Assembly: GCF_014204525.1 (NCBI RefSeq)
Contig: NZ_JACHLP010000002.1
Coordinates: forward strand, 62,001 to 126,000
DNA from: Roseateles oligotrophus
GTDB taxonomy: Bacteria > Pseudomonadota > Gammaproteobacteria > Burkholderiales > Burkholderiaceae_C
Reading direction: 5' to 3'
DNA: 64,000 nucleotides
The notes under the pieces: generated by a model
Databases searched by the model: none
What the model was told of the DNA's origin: nothing
The model's input: the letters and a program-made list of their open reading frames with translations, nothing else
Position numbers and translations under genes: made by a program
In this document: one piece after another, positions 47,148 to 56,564 of the stretch
Layout: every line of letters starts with the position of its first letter
Numbering within the stretch: position 1 is the first letter of the stretch

Positions 47148-48848
47148 TCAATCGCCCCAGACAACCGGTTTGCGCTGCGCCACCCAGGCTTCCAGCTGGG
47201 GGCCGTAGACCTCGTCGACGCGATTGCGCTTGACCTTGAAGGTCGGGGTGATGAAGCCGTTGTCCACCGTCCAGGGCTGGCGTATCACCACCACGCAGTC
47301 CAGTTGCTCGTGCGGGTCCAGCTTGGCGTTGACCGCGTCCAGATGGGTGGCCAGGGCCTGGCCCAAAGCGGCCCGCTCGGCCTCGCTCTGGCTGTGTGCC
47401 GCGGCCGTGGGCGAGAGCATCACGATGCCCACCGGCTGGCCCATATTGGCGCCGGTCACCACGCAGGCTTCGATGGCGGGGAACTGGCCCAGGCGGTCCT
47501 CGATGGGGGCGGGCGCCACGTATTTGCCCTTGCTGGTCTTGAACAAGTCCTTCACCCGGCCGGTGATGCGCAGCAGGCCCTGGGCGTCGATCTGGCCCTT
47601 GTCGCCGGTGCGCAGCCAGCCGTCTGCGGTGAAGGCCTCGGCGCTCAACTGGGGCTCTTTGTAATAACCCAGCATCAGGGCGGGGCTGCGCATCTGCAGC
47701 TCGCCGTTCTCGGGGGCGATGCGCGCCTCCACGCCGGCATAGGTCGGGCCGACGCTGCCGGTCTGGTTCTGGCCGGGCAGGGTGATGTGGCTAACGGCCA
47801 GGTTCTCCGTCATGCCATAGCCCTCGTTGACGGGCAGGCCCAGGCGGCGGTACCAGTCCAGCAAGGCCACGGGCATGGGGGCGGCGCCGCCGGCGGCGAC
47901 GCGGCATTGGTCCAGGCCCAGGGCCTTTTTGATCTTTTTGCGCACCAGGCCGCCGATCAGGGGCAGGGACAGCAGCAGGGCCAGCTTGTGCTCGGGCAGC
48001 TTGGCCTGCACGCCTTGCTGGAACTTCACCCACAGGCGTGGCACCGAGAAGAAGATGGTGGGCCGGGCGCGCTGCAGATCGCTGGCGAAGCTGTCCAGGC
48101 TGTCGGCAAAGTAGACCGAGAAGCCGGTGTGCAGCCAGCCATGCTCGATCAGCACCCGCTCCACCACATGGGCCAGGGGCAGATAGGACAGCATGCGGTC
48201 CTGCTCACCCATGGGGATACGCTTGAGCGCCGCGCTCATGGCCCAGGCAAAAGCGCCAAAGCTGTGCATCACGCCCTTGGGCGCGCCGGTCGTGCCCGAG
48301 GTGTAGATCAGCGTGGCCAGCTCATCGGCCTGGCGCAGGGGCTCGCCCTGCAGCGGCGTGTGGCGGGCGCAGATGGCGTCCCAGCCCTCGTAGGCCTGCT
48401 TGGCGTCGGCCGGTGACAGCGGGTAGCTGAAGCAGGGCAGGCCCTCGGGCAGGCCGGGCTTCATGCCCTCCCAGCCGTCCAGCTTGCCGACGAAGCAGGC
48501 GCGCGCCTCGCTATGCGTCAGGATCTGCCGAATCGTCTCGGGTGCCAGCGTCGGGTAGAGCGGCACCGAGACATAACCTGCCATCCAGATGGCCAGATCG
48601 CTCATCAGCCACCAGGCGCAGTTCTTGGACAGTATGGCCACCTTGGCGCCCGGCTCCCAGCCCTGGGCCTGGCCCAGGGCCTGCAGATGGCTGGCCATGC
48701 GGCGCACCTGCTCGCCGATCTGGGCCCAGCTGAATTCCTGCAAAGCCCCGCCGCCCATGGGCTGGGTCAGGGCGATGCGCGTGGGGGCCTGGCGCTCCCA
48801 GTGGTAGAAGCGCTGCAGGGCCAGACTGTCGGCGGCGATGGTGGGCAT
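47148..48848 (-). CDS. Long-chain fatty-acid-CoA ligase (AMP-forming)
   Basis: The 566-residue enzyme from MPTIAADSLALQRFYHWERQAP has the adenylate-forming motifs: YTSGTTGAPKGVMHS (P-loop-like), the NEGYGMTE motif, and GWLRTGD followed by the hinge ITGRVKDLFKTSKGKYVAP. It activates fatty acids to acyl-CoA. The start at 48848 matches the family; the ORF going back to 49169 has the wrong composition. Patatin lies 18 bp downstream, so the two are probably co-transcribed. Confidence 0.93.
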   Translation of the reverse strand: MPTIAADSLALQRFYHWERQAPTRIALTQPMGGGALQEFSWAQIGEQVRRMASHLQALGQAQGWEPGAKVAILSKNCAWWLMSDLAIWMAGYVSVPLYPTLAPETIRQILTHSEARACFVGKLDGWEGMKPGLPEGLPCFSYPLSPADAKQAYEGWDAICARHTPLQGEPLRQADELATLIYTSGTTGAPKGVMHSFGAFAWAMSAALKRIPMGEQDRMLSYLPLAHVVERVLIEHGWLHTGFSVYFADSLDSFASDLQRARPTIFFSVPRLWVKFQQGVQAKLPEHKLALLLSLPLIGGLVRKKIKKALGLDQCRVAAGGAAPMPVALLDWYRRLGLPVNEGYGMTENLAVSHITLPGQNQTGSVGPTYAGVEARIAPENGELQMRSPALMLGYYKEPQLSAEAFTADGWLRTGDKGQIDAQGLLRITGRVKDLFKTSKGKYVAPAPIEDRLGQFPAIEACVVTGANMGQPVGIVMLSPTAAAHSQSEAERAALGQALATHLDAVNAKLDPHEQLDCVVVIRQPWTVDNGFITPTFKVKRNRVDEVYGPQLEAWVAQRKPVVWGD

Positions 48849-49039
48849 GGGGTCTTGTCTCCGGGGTCTGTTGGTTCGAATGGGCTCGCTTTGCAAGCCT
48901 AGCAAGTCCCGCCCACGGGCAAGAGCGGGTAAATGGGGGGTTGGGCGTCGATTAGAGCCGCCCCTCGAACAGATGTGCGCTGCCGGCGCCCCTGGGCCTT
49001 CGGCAGCCGAGCCAAGCCTTCCGGCTTGACTGTGCAGCC

Positions 49040-50344
49040 TCAGCCCGCCTCGGCTTCCTGCAGGGCGGCCAGGGCCGCGACGACGGCGGCCGCGTCCAGC
49101 ACCAGGCCCGGGGGCAGGGGCAGGTCGGCCAGGGCGCTCTGCCCTTCGCGCTTCAGGCGCGCCACCCACTGGCCGGCGGCGCGGCCTTCGGCGAAGCCCT
49201 GGCTTTGCAGCAGCAGGCTGCCATCGGCGGCATTGAGCTTGAAGTAGAACTGGCCGTCGGCCTCGCGGTACTGTTTGAACACCGGCAGGGCGGCCTTGGC
49301 CGGCTTGGCCTTGGCCGCCGGCGCCAAGGCGGCGAAGCTGCGCAGGCCCACGGCCTCGCGGGCGCGGGCCAGCAAGGGGGCGGCCAAACGGCGAGCCTTG
49401 GCGGCACCCTCTTGCAGAATCGCCTCGATGCGCTCCGGGTGGGCCATCAGCTCGGCATAGCGCTCGCGCATGGGGGCGATCTGGGCCTCGATCAGTTCGA
49501 ACAGCTGCTGTTTGGCCTCGCCCCAGGCCAGGCCGGCGCGCAGGGCGGCGCGGAAGTCGGCGCGCTGCTGCGGCGTGGCAAAGGCGTCGTAAATCGTGAC
49601 CAGGGCCTGACCCTCGGGGTCTTTGGGCTCGCCGGGCAGCTTGGAGTCGGTCTTGATGCGGGCAATCGCCTCCTTCAGCGCCTTGGCGCCGCCCTCGAAC
49701 AGCGGGATGCTGTTGTCATAGCTCTTGCTCATCTTGCGCCCGTCCAGGCCGGGCAGCTGGGCCACGTCCTCCTCGACATTGGCCTCGGGCAGCACGAAGA
49801 ACTCGGCGCCGCCGCCGAACTGGTGGTTGAAGCGCTGGGCCACATCGCGCGCCATCTCGATGTGCTGGACCTGGTCGCGGCCCACCGGCACGCGGTGGGC
49901 GTTGAAGATCAGGATGTCGGCCGCCATCAGGATGGGGTAGCTGTACAGGCCCATGGTGACGCCCGCGTCCAGGTCTTCGCCGGCGGCGAGGTTGGCATCG
50001 GTAGCGGCCTTGTAGGCATGGGCGCGGTTCATCTGGCCCTTGGAGGTCATGCAGGTCAGCAGCCAGCTCAGCTCGGGGATCTCGGGGATGTCGCTCTGGC
50101 GGTAGAAGGTGACGCGCGAGGTGTCCAGGCCGGCGGCCAGCCAGGTGGCGGCGATCTCCAGGCGCGAGCGGGCGATGCGGGCCGGGTCGTCGCACTTGAT
50201 CAGGGCGTGGTAGTCGGCCATGAAGAAGAAGCTCTCCACGCCGCTCTCCCGGCTGGCCGCGATGGCGGGCCGGATCGCGCCGACGAAATTGCCGAGGTGC
50301 AGGGTGCCGGTGGTGGTGATGCCGGTCAGAACGCGTTGGGTCAT
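49040..50344 (-). CDS. trpS: Tryptophan-tRNA ligase with DUF1508-like C-terminal domain
   Basis: The 434-residue protein has class I motifs: TTGTLHLGN (HIGH variant) and KMSKS (in [12 protein letters not shown]), plus the TrpRS segment MADYHALI. Typical TrpRS has about 330 residues. The extra 90 residues end with [20 protein letters not shown] and [20 protein letters not shown], which resembles the DUF1508/YegP fold repeat. The core should charge tRNA-Trp; the role of the tail is unknown. The gene precedes the acyl-CoA ligase gene on the same strand. Confidence 0.94.
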   Translation of the reverse strand: MTQRVLTGITTTGTLHLGNFVGAIRPAIAASRESGVESFFFMADYHALIKCDDPARIARSRLEIAATWLAAGLDTSRVTFYRQSDIPEIPELSWLLTCMTSKGQMNRAHAYKAATDANLAAGEDLDAGVTMGLYSYPILMAADILIFNAHRVPVGRDQVQHIEMARDVAQRFNHQFGGGAEFFVLPEANVEEDVAQLPGLDGRKMSKSYDNSIPLFEGGAKALKEAIARIKTDSKLPGEPKDPEGQALVTIYDAFATPQQRADFRAALRAGLAWGEAKQQLFELIEAQIAPMRERYAELMAHPERIEAILQEGAAKARRLAAPLLARAREAVGLRSFAALAPAAKAKPAKAALPVFKQYREADGQFYFKLNAADGSLLLQSQGFAEGRAAGQWVARLKREGQSALADLPLPPGLVLDAAAVVAALAALQEAEAG

Positions 50345-50589
50345 GGTGGGTCTGGCTGCTGCTGTGCTTGGAATCGGGAAGACGGGGCCGTCGCCCCGTC
50401 TGCCTGCATTGTCTCAGCATGTGGCGGGCCTGAGTTCCCGGCCGCTTGTGGTGCGGATTCATGTCGGACCCGAGGTTTACCGTCAAGAATCGCGTGTACG
50501 TTCCCATTCCAAGGGCTAGGATGGGCGTTCGCCCGCCATTCAACGCTGTTGCCGCTTGGACCTTCTGGCCGCAACGATTTGGGAGCTCC

Positions 50590-52860
50590 ATGACCGCCCT
50601 GATCCTGATTGGCTCCGGACTCAATGCCTTGCTGGGCCTGGCCTTGCTGATGCTGTGGCGCCAGGCGCCGCAGTATCTCTATGTGCGCTACTGGGGCTGG
50701 AGCTGGATCCTGCTGTCGGGCGCTTTGTCCCTGGGCCTGGGCCTGCTGCCCGATCAGGACGGCAGCATTTTTCACAAGCTGATGGTGGGCGCCGCGGCGG
50801 CCTTTGCCATGGGCTCCATGGCCTTGCGCACGGCGGGCGCGCGCATCTACCGCCAGCTGCCTTGGGAGCGCCGTGTCTGGCTGCCGCTCTATCTGGCCAT
50901 GATGGGCAGCCTGATGTGGCTGGCCGAGCTGGATCACCGTTATGCCGTGCTGGCCGCCTCCATCTACCTGGCCATCGGCGCCTGGCAATGCGCCTGGTGG
51001 ATGGGCCGGCAGGGTGACCCGGGCGAGCGCTTTGTGGCCCTGTGCTTTGTCGCAGCCGGTTTTGTCCATGTGCTGACGCCGGCGTTCGATCCCCTGGGCC
51101 GTTCGGCCGTGCCGCATGTGGCGGGTCTGTTTGTGCAGACCATGCTGTCCCTGGGCCTGATCCTGCTTTCGGTCAAGCGCGCCCATGCCGAGGCCAGGCA
51201 GCAGGCCGAGCGTTTCGGCCGGCTGGCCCAGCATTCGCTGCAGGGCCTGGCGGTGGTCAGCCATATGCGGCTGGTCTATGCCAACCCGGCGGCCTTGAAG
51301 ATCCATGGCTTCGCCAGTCTGGAGGAGGCCATGCAGCCCAATTCCCTGCTGCCCTTGCTGCCTCCCGAGCAGGTGCAGGAGGTCTTGAATCGCCACCGGC
51401 AGGTGCTGGCGGACCCGCAAGCCCATATCGAATGGGAGGGCTTGCGGCTGAGCCGGGACGGGCGGCAGATCCATGTGCATGGCCTGTCCAGCTATACCGA
51501 CTGGGAGGGCGAGCCGGCCGAGCTGACGGTGATGCTGGACGACAGCTCCCGCCAGGCCGCGCTGGACGCTCTGCGTCGCCAGGCCTTGCACGACGAACTG
51601 ACCGATCTGCCCAATCGCAATTTCGCCGTCGACCGCCTGCACCAGCTCACCTACACGGGCGCGCCGCCCTTCGCCATCCTCTCCGCCGATATGGACCGCT
51701 TCCAGCTCGTCAACGAAAGCCTGGGCCATGAGGTGGGCGACGGGCTGTTGCAGGCCGTGGCCCGGCGCCTGTGTCAGGAGCTGCCCGTCAACGCGACGCT
51801 GGCCCGGCTGGGCGAGGACCAATTTCTGGTGCTGCTGGAGGGCGTTGCCGAGCGCGCCGAGGTGCAGGCGGCGGTGGAGGCCATGCTGGCCCTGCTGCAG
51901 ACGCCCTTCCGGGTGCAGGGGGCCGAGCTTTTCGTGCATATGTCGGTGGGCGTGGCCCAGTTCCCGCGCGACGGGCGCGACGCCAACGGCCTGCTGCGCG
52001 CCGGCGATGCCGCCATGCGCGCGGCCAAGGCCAGGGCCGGCATCTCTTACGCCTTCTTCGAGTCCAGCATGAAGAGCGACTCGCGCGCCCGGCTGGAGAT
52101 GGAGCAGGCCATCAGCCATGCCATCGTGCAAGGCCAGTTCGTGCTGGAGTACCAGCCCAAATTCCTGGCCCACAGCCGCCGGCTCTGCGGCTTTGAGGCC
52201 TTGGTGCGCTGGGAGCGGCCGGGCCAGGGCCGGGTCAGCCCGGCGGACTTTGTGCCCGCGGCCGAGCGCACCGGCCAGATCCACGCCCTGGGCGCGCTGA
52301 TTCTGGACATCGTGATGACCCAGCTGCGCGTCTGGCTGGCACGTTATGGCCGGCTGCTGCCGGTGGCCGTCAATGTCTCGCCGGTGCAGTTCGAGGACGG
52401 CGGCTTTGCCACCGGCCTGCTGGGCGAGCTGAAGGCGCGCGCCCTGCCGCCCGAGGCCCTGGAGATCGAGATCACCGAGACGGCCGCCATCGCCCACCTC
52501 GACCAGGTCATGCCCCAGCTCAGCCTCTTGCGCGGCGCCGGCCTGCTGTGCGCGCTGGATGATTTCGGCACCGGCCAGTCCTCGCTGACCCTGTTGCGCC
52601 AGCTGCCCATCGGGGCGATGAAGCTGGACCGCAGCATGATCGCCCCCCTGCCCGAGCCCGATGCCAGCGCCGTCGTGCAGGTGAGCTGCGCCCTGGGCCA
52701 GGCGCTCAAGCTGGACATCGTGGCCGAGGGCGTGGAGACCGAGCTGCAGGCCCAGTCCGCCGAAAGCCTGGGCTGCACCCAGTTGCAAGGGTTTTATCTG
52801 GGCCGGCCGCTGCCGGTGGCCCAGGCCCAGGCCTTGCTGGATCAATGGGCTAGTGTCTAG
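50590..52860 (+). CDS. Membrane GGDEF/EAL protein with degenerate GGDEF; likely c-di-GMP phosphodiesterase
   Basis: The 756-residue protein from MTALILIGSGLNALLGLAL (GGGAG upstream) has about six hydrophobic helices and a PAS-like segment. Its GGDEF domain has active site LGEDQF in place of GGDEF, so it should not make c-di-GMP. The EAL domain has EALVRW, the Asn and Glu ligands (AVNVSP, EITE), DDFGTGQSSL, KLDRSMI and AEGVE, all intact. Phosphodiesterase activity is predicted, perhaps controlled by the degenerate domain. It is divergent from trpS, and the DUF2339 gene follows on the same strand. Confidence 0.9.
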   Translation: MTALILIGSGLNALLGLALLMLWRQAPQYLYVRYWGWSWILLSGALSLGLGLLPDQDGSIFHKLMVGAAAAFAMGSMALRTAGARIYRQLPWERRVWLPLYLAMMGSLMWLAELDHRYAVLAASIYLAIGAWQCAWWMGRQGDPGERFVALCFVAAGFVHVLTPAFDPLGRSAVPHVAGLFVQTMLSLGLILLSVKRAHAEARQQAERFGRLAQHSLQGLAVVSHMRLVYANPAALKIHGFASLEEAMQPNSLLPLLPPEQVQEVLNRHRQVLADPQAHIEWEGLRLSRDGRQIHVHGLSSYTDWEGEPAELTVMLDDSSRQAALDALRRQALHDELTDLPNRNFAVDRLHQLTYTGAPPFAILSADMDRFQLVNESLGHEVGDGLLQAVARRLCQELPVNATLARLGEDQFLVLLEGVAERAEVQAAVEAMLALLQTPFRVQGAELFVHMSVGVAQFPRDGRDANGLLRAGDAAMRAAKARAGISYAFFESSMKSDSRARLEMEQAISHAIVQGQFVLEYQPKFLAHSRRLCGFEALVRWERPGQGRVSPADFVPAAERTGQIHALGALILDIVMTQLRVWLARYGRLLPVAVNVSPVQFEDGGFATGLLGELKARALPPEALEIEITETAAIAHLDQVMPQLSLLRGAGLLCALDDFGTGQSSLTLLRQLPIGAMKLDRSMIAPLPEPDASAVVQVSCALGQALKLDIVAEGVETELQAQSAESLGCTQLQGFYLGRPLPVAQAQALLDQWASV

Positions 52861-52973
52861 CTGCGTGCTGAACATCGCCCCGCCTGTGCGGGCCTACCCA
52901 CCCTTTTGGGCGGGCATCGCCGCCCGCGCTTTACGCGTAGCATGCGGCCCCAAGATAGAGACTGGGGGCGGGG

Positions 52974-55900
52974 ATGTGGTTGTTGGGTGGAGTCATAGGG
53001 CTGATGCTGGGCGCCGTGATGGGCGGTGCGGAGGGCGCTTTTTTGCTGGGCGTGCTGGGCGCGGCCGGCGGCTATTTCTGGGCCCAGCGCGGCGCTAAGG
53101 CCGCCGGCAAGCCCGCCACGGCAGAGTCGCCAAGCCAGGCCGCCATCGCCGAGCTGCGCGCCCTGGTGCAGGCCCTGGAGCGCCGCCTCTTGACGGCCGA
53201 GACCGAGCTGCGCAGCCTGCGCCAGCAGCTGCAGGCGGGCGCCGCGCCGGCCGCTGTCCAGGACCCGCCGGATATGCCAGCGCCTGTGAGCGTGCCCGAA
53301 CCTGTGCCCGAACCCGCGTATGAGCCCGTGTATGAGCCGGTGCTGGTGGCCGCCGCTGTTCCGGCAGCGGCCAAGCCCGTACCCGAGTCAGACCTGCCCC
53401 TGCCTCTGCCCCTACCTCCCGTTCCGCCCCGGCCGGTGCGCGCGCCGGCGCCGCCGGCCAAGCCCCTGCGCGAACGCCTGCCCGCACCCATCGTCCAGCT
53501 GATCTGGGGCGGCAACACCCTGGTCAAGATCGGTGTCTTCATCCTCTTCCTGGGCTTTGTTTTCTTGCTGCGCTACACGGCCGAGCGGGTCACCGTGCCC
53601 ATCGAGTTGCGCTATGCCGGCGTGGCCCTGGCGGGGGCCGCCATCCTGGCCCTGGGCTGGTTCCTGCGCCAGCGCCGGCGCGACTATGCGCTGGCTTTGC
53701 AAGGCATGGGCGTGGGGGTGTTTTATCTGAGCTGCCTGGCGGCCGTGAAGATGCACGGCCTGATCGCCCCCGAGGCCGGCTTCGGCCTGCTGGCCCTGGT
53801 GGCCTTGCTGGGCGCCGCCCTGGCCGTGCTGCAGAACGCGCCAGCGCTGGCCATCATCGCCGCGCTGGAGGGCTTTGCCTCGCCGGTGCTGATGTCTAGC
53901 GGCAGCAACCGGCCCGTACCGCTCTTCCTCTACCTGACCATCCTGGACCTGGGCATCTTCGCCATCGCCTGGTTCAAGGCCTGGCGGGTGCTGAATCTGA
54001 TCGGCTTTGTGGGCACCTTCGCCCTGGCCGCCGGCTGGGCCGACAAGTACTACAGCCCCGATCAATACGGCATCGCCCAGCCCTTTCTGATCCTGTTCTT
54101 CCTGCTGTTTGCCTTCATCGGCCTGCTCTTCGCACGCCGCACCCTGGCCGAGAGTCAGGGCTCGGCCTCGCCCTTGCAAGCCCTGAAGGCCGTGGGCCGG
54201 GTGGACAGCGCTTTGGTCTTCGGCACGCCCATCACCGCCTTCGGCCTCCAATACCTGCTGAGCCGGGATTTCTATCAAGGCCCGGCGCTCTCGGCCTTGG
54301 TGCTGGCCGGCTTTTACCTGCTGCTGGCCCGCCTGGTGTTTCAGCGCCAGAAGCCGGGCCTGGCCCTGCTGGCCGAGGCCTATGCCATCGTCGCCGCCAT
54401 CTTCGTCACGCTGGCGATTCCGCTGGGCCTGGAGGGCCAGTGGACCGGCGCGGCCTGGGCGGTCGAAGGCGCCGGCATGTTCTGGCTGGGCGCGCGCCAG
54501 CAGCGGCCTTATGCGCGCCTGCTGGCCTTGCTGGTCTTGTTCGGTGCAGCCTGCAAGTTGCTGGGCGCCACGGTTGTGGATATGACGCCGGGCACGCCCT
54601 TGTTGACCGGCTCCCTGATCGGCCCGCTATTGCTGGCGCTGAGCGCCTTCACGGTCTGGGCCCTGCAGCGCCGCTTGTCGGCCACCGAGCGTGCCCCGGT
54701 GACGCAGCGGCATCTGGGCCTGCTGGCCCTGTGGCTGGGCGTGGGCGCCGGCCTGCTGCTGCCCTGGCAGCTCCTGCAGCCGCCCTTTGCGGCGCTGGCC
54801 ACGGCCTTGCTGGCCCTGCCCTTGCAATACCTGTGGCAGCAGCGCGGCTTGGCGGAGTTCCTGCCCCTGAGCCATGCCCTGCGCCTGCTGGCGGTGGGCA
54901 GCTTTTTGTGCACCCTGCACCGGCCGGCCGATGTGGGCGGCGAGGCGGCGGCCCTGGCCAGCGGCTGGCGCGGCGCGCTGGCGGCCGGCCTGATCGCCCT
55001 GAGCATTCTGGGCGGCGCGCTGTGGAGCATGCTGGCGCAGCGCCGCCTCTGGCTGGCCGCGCAGCAAGCCCCGCAATGGAGCTGGGCCCAGCAGTTAGGC
55101 CTGGCCGGCGGCCTGGGCTTGCTGCATCTGGCCAGCTTGTTCGGCCTGGGCTGGAACGAGGCGGCCATCCTGTGGCCGCTGACGGCCGTGGGCGTGCTGT
55201 TCCTGAGCCTGCGCATGCGCCACGACGCCAGCGCCTGCCTGGCCCTGGCCCTGCCTTTGTGCGCCCTGGGCTTTTTGCTGCTGGACTGGCCCAGCCCGGC
55301 CCAGCAGGCCGAGCACCGCCTCTTCTACGCCCTGCTGGGCCTGGGTCTGGGCCTGCTGGCCCAGGCTTGGTTGATGGCGGGTGAGCGGCAGCAAAAACGC
55401 CCGCTCGGCTGGGCCAATACCTGGACGGCGCGGCAGCCCCTGCCCTGGCTGCTGCCCGGCTGGGGCCTGGCCGCCTGGCTGCTGGCCTGGCATCTGGAAG
55501 GCTGGCGCATGCTGAGCCTGGCCGCGCCCGCGGGCGATTGGGCCCTGGCCCTGGATGTCGTGCTGATCCTCGGCAGCTCGGTCCTGGCCAGCTGGATCGC
55601 GCGGCGGCGCGGCTGGCTCGAGCTGGGCGCCATTAGCGCGGCCACCCTGCCCGGCCTGATCGTGGCCGGCCTGGCCTACGGCGGCGAGCTGCCCTCGCAA
55701 CACTGGGGCTGGCTGCTGTGGCCGCTGGCCTTGGCCTGGCATCTGCGCTTGCTGCGCGAGCTGCCGCGCTGGCTGGAGGCGCGCCTGTGCGCCGGCCTGC
55801 ATGTGCTGGGCTGCTGGTTCTTTGCCGCCCTGGCCACGCTGGAGGCCGGGCACCGTGCGGGCTTGGCGTTTGGCGAAACCTCCGGCTGGGCCATGGCGGC

Positions 55901-56564
55901 CTGGGCCGGCGTGCCAGCGCTGCTGGCCTGGGCCTTGTCGCGGCCCGGCGTGCAAGGCCGCTGGCCGGTGCAAGCCTGGCGCCAGGCCTATCTGGAATGG
56001 GCCATGGCGCCGCTGGCCGCCGGTCTGCTGGCCTGGCTGTGGCTGGGCAATCTGCTCTGCGACGGCGCGGCCGCACCCCTGCCCTATCTGCCCCTGCTCA
56101 ACCCGCTGGAGCTGGCTCAGGCCCTGAGCCTGGCGGCCTTGCTGGCCTGGTGGCGGAGCCTGTACGGTGGGCTGAGGCCGGAACTGCGGGCCCTGCTCGC
56201 AGCCACGGCCCTGGCCTTGATCACCGGCCTGGTGCTGCGCAGCGTCCATCACTTGGCCGGCGTGGCCTGGGACTGGGAGGCGCTGTGGGCCTCGCGCTTG
56301 GCACAGGCCGCGGTGTCCATCGTCTGGGCGCTGTGCGGCGTGCTGGCCATGGTCTGGGGCAATCGCCGCCTGAGCCGTGCCAGCTGGGCGGCCGGCGCGG
56401 TCTTGCTGGGTGTGGTGGTGGCCAAGCTCCTGCTGGTGGAGATGGCGGACCGCGGCGGCCTCTACCGCATCGTGTCCTTCATCGGCGTGGGCGTGCTGAT
56501 CCTGGTGGTGGGCTATTTCGCGCCGGTGCCCGGCAAGGTCGAGAACAAGGAGCAGGCGGCATGA
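52974..56564 (+). CDS. DUF2339 polytopic membrane protein
   Basis: The 1196-residue protein starts with a membrane helix (MWLLGGVIGLMLGAVMGGAEGAFLL), then a coiled coil (AELRALVQALERRLLTAETELRSLRQQL) and a Pro/Ala/Glu-rich spacer (about 85-165). The DUF2339 core is made of some 25-30 hydrophobic helices (starting NTLVKIGVFILFLGFVFLLR). Function of the family is unknown; some members are suspected to work in envelope metabolism. The stop overlaps the ATG of the DUF3999 gene by 4 bp, a common genomic pairing that implies joint action. Confidence 0.92.
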   Translation: MWLLGGVIGLMLGAVMGGAEGAFLLGVLGAAGGYFWAQRGAKAAGKPATAESPSQAAIAELRALVQALERRLLTAETELRSLRQQLQAGAAPAAVQDPPDMPAPVSVPEPVPEPAYEPVYEPVLVAAAVPAAAKPVPESDLPLPLPLPPVPPRPVRAPAPPAKPLRERLPAPIVQLIWGGNTLVKIGVFILFLGFVFLLRYTAERVTVPIELRYAGVALAGAAILALGWFLRQRRRDYALALQGMGVGVFYLSCLAAVKMHGLIAPEAGFGLLALVALLGAALAVLQNAPALAIIAALEGFASPVLMSSGSNRPVPLFLYLTILDLGIFAIAWFKAWRVLNLIGFVGTFALAAGWADKYYSPDQYGIAQPFLILFFLLFAFIGLLFARRTLAESQGSASPLQALKAVGRVDSALVFGTPITAFGLQYLLSRDFYQGPALSALVLAGFYLLLARLVFQRQKPGLALLAEAYAIVAAIFVTLAIPLGLEGQWTGAAWAVEGAGMFWLGARQQRPYARLLALLVLFGAACKLLGATVVDMTPGTPLLTGSLIGPLLLALSAFTVWALQRRLSATERAPVTQRHLGLLALWLGVGAGLLLPWQLLQPPFAALATALLALPLQYLWQQRGLAEFLPLSHALRLLAVGSFLCTLHRPADVGGEAAALASGWRGALAAGLIALSILGGALWSMLAQRRLWLAAQQAPQWSWAQQLGLAGGLGLLHLASLFGLGWNEAAILWPLTAVGVLFLSLRMRHDASACLALALPLCALGFLLLDWPSPAQQAEHRLFYALLGLGLGLLAQAWLMAGERQQKRPLGWANTWTARQPLPWLLPGWGLAAWLLAWHLEGWRMLSLAAPAGDWALALDVVLILGSSVLASWIARRRGWLELGAISAATLPGLIVAGLAYGGELPSQHWGWLLWPLALAWHLRLLRELPRWLEARLCAGLHVLGCWFFAALATLEAGHRAGLAFGETSGWAMAAWAGVPALLAWALSRPGVQGRWPVQAWRQAYLEWAMAPLAAGLLAWLWLGNLLCDGAAAPLPYLPLLNPLELAQALSLAALLAWWRSLYGGLRPELRALLAATALALITGLVLRSVHHLAGVAWDWEALWASRLAQAAVSIVWALCGVLAMVWGNRRLSRASWAAGAVLLGVVVAKLLLVEMADRGGLYRIVSFIGVGVLILVVGYFAPVPGKVENKEQAA

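Noticed and set aside
50341-52875. 844-residue minus-strand ORF
   Set aside because: Shadow of the GGDEF/EAL gene, rich in His and Gln, without motif.
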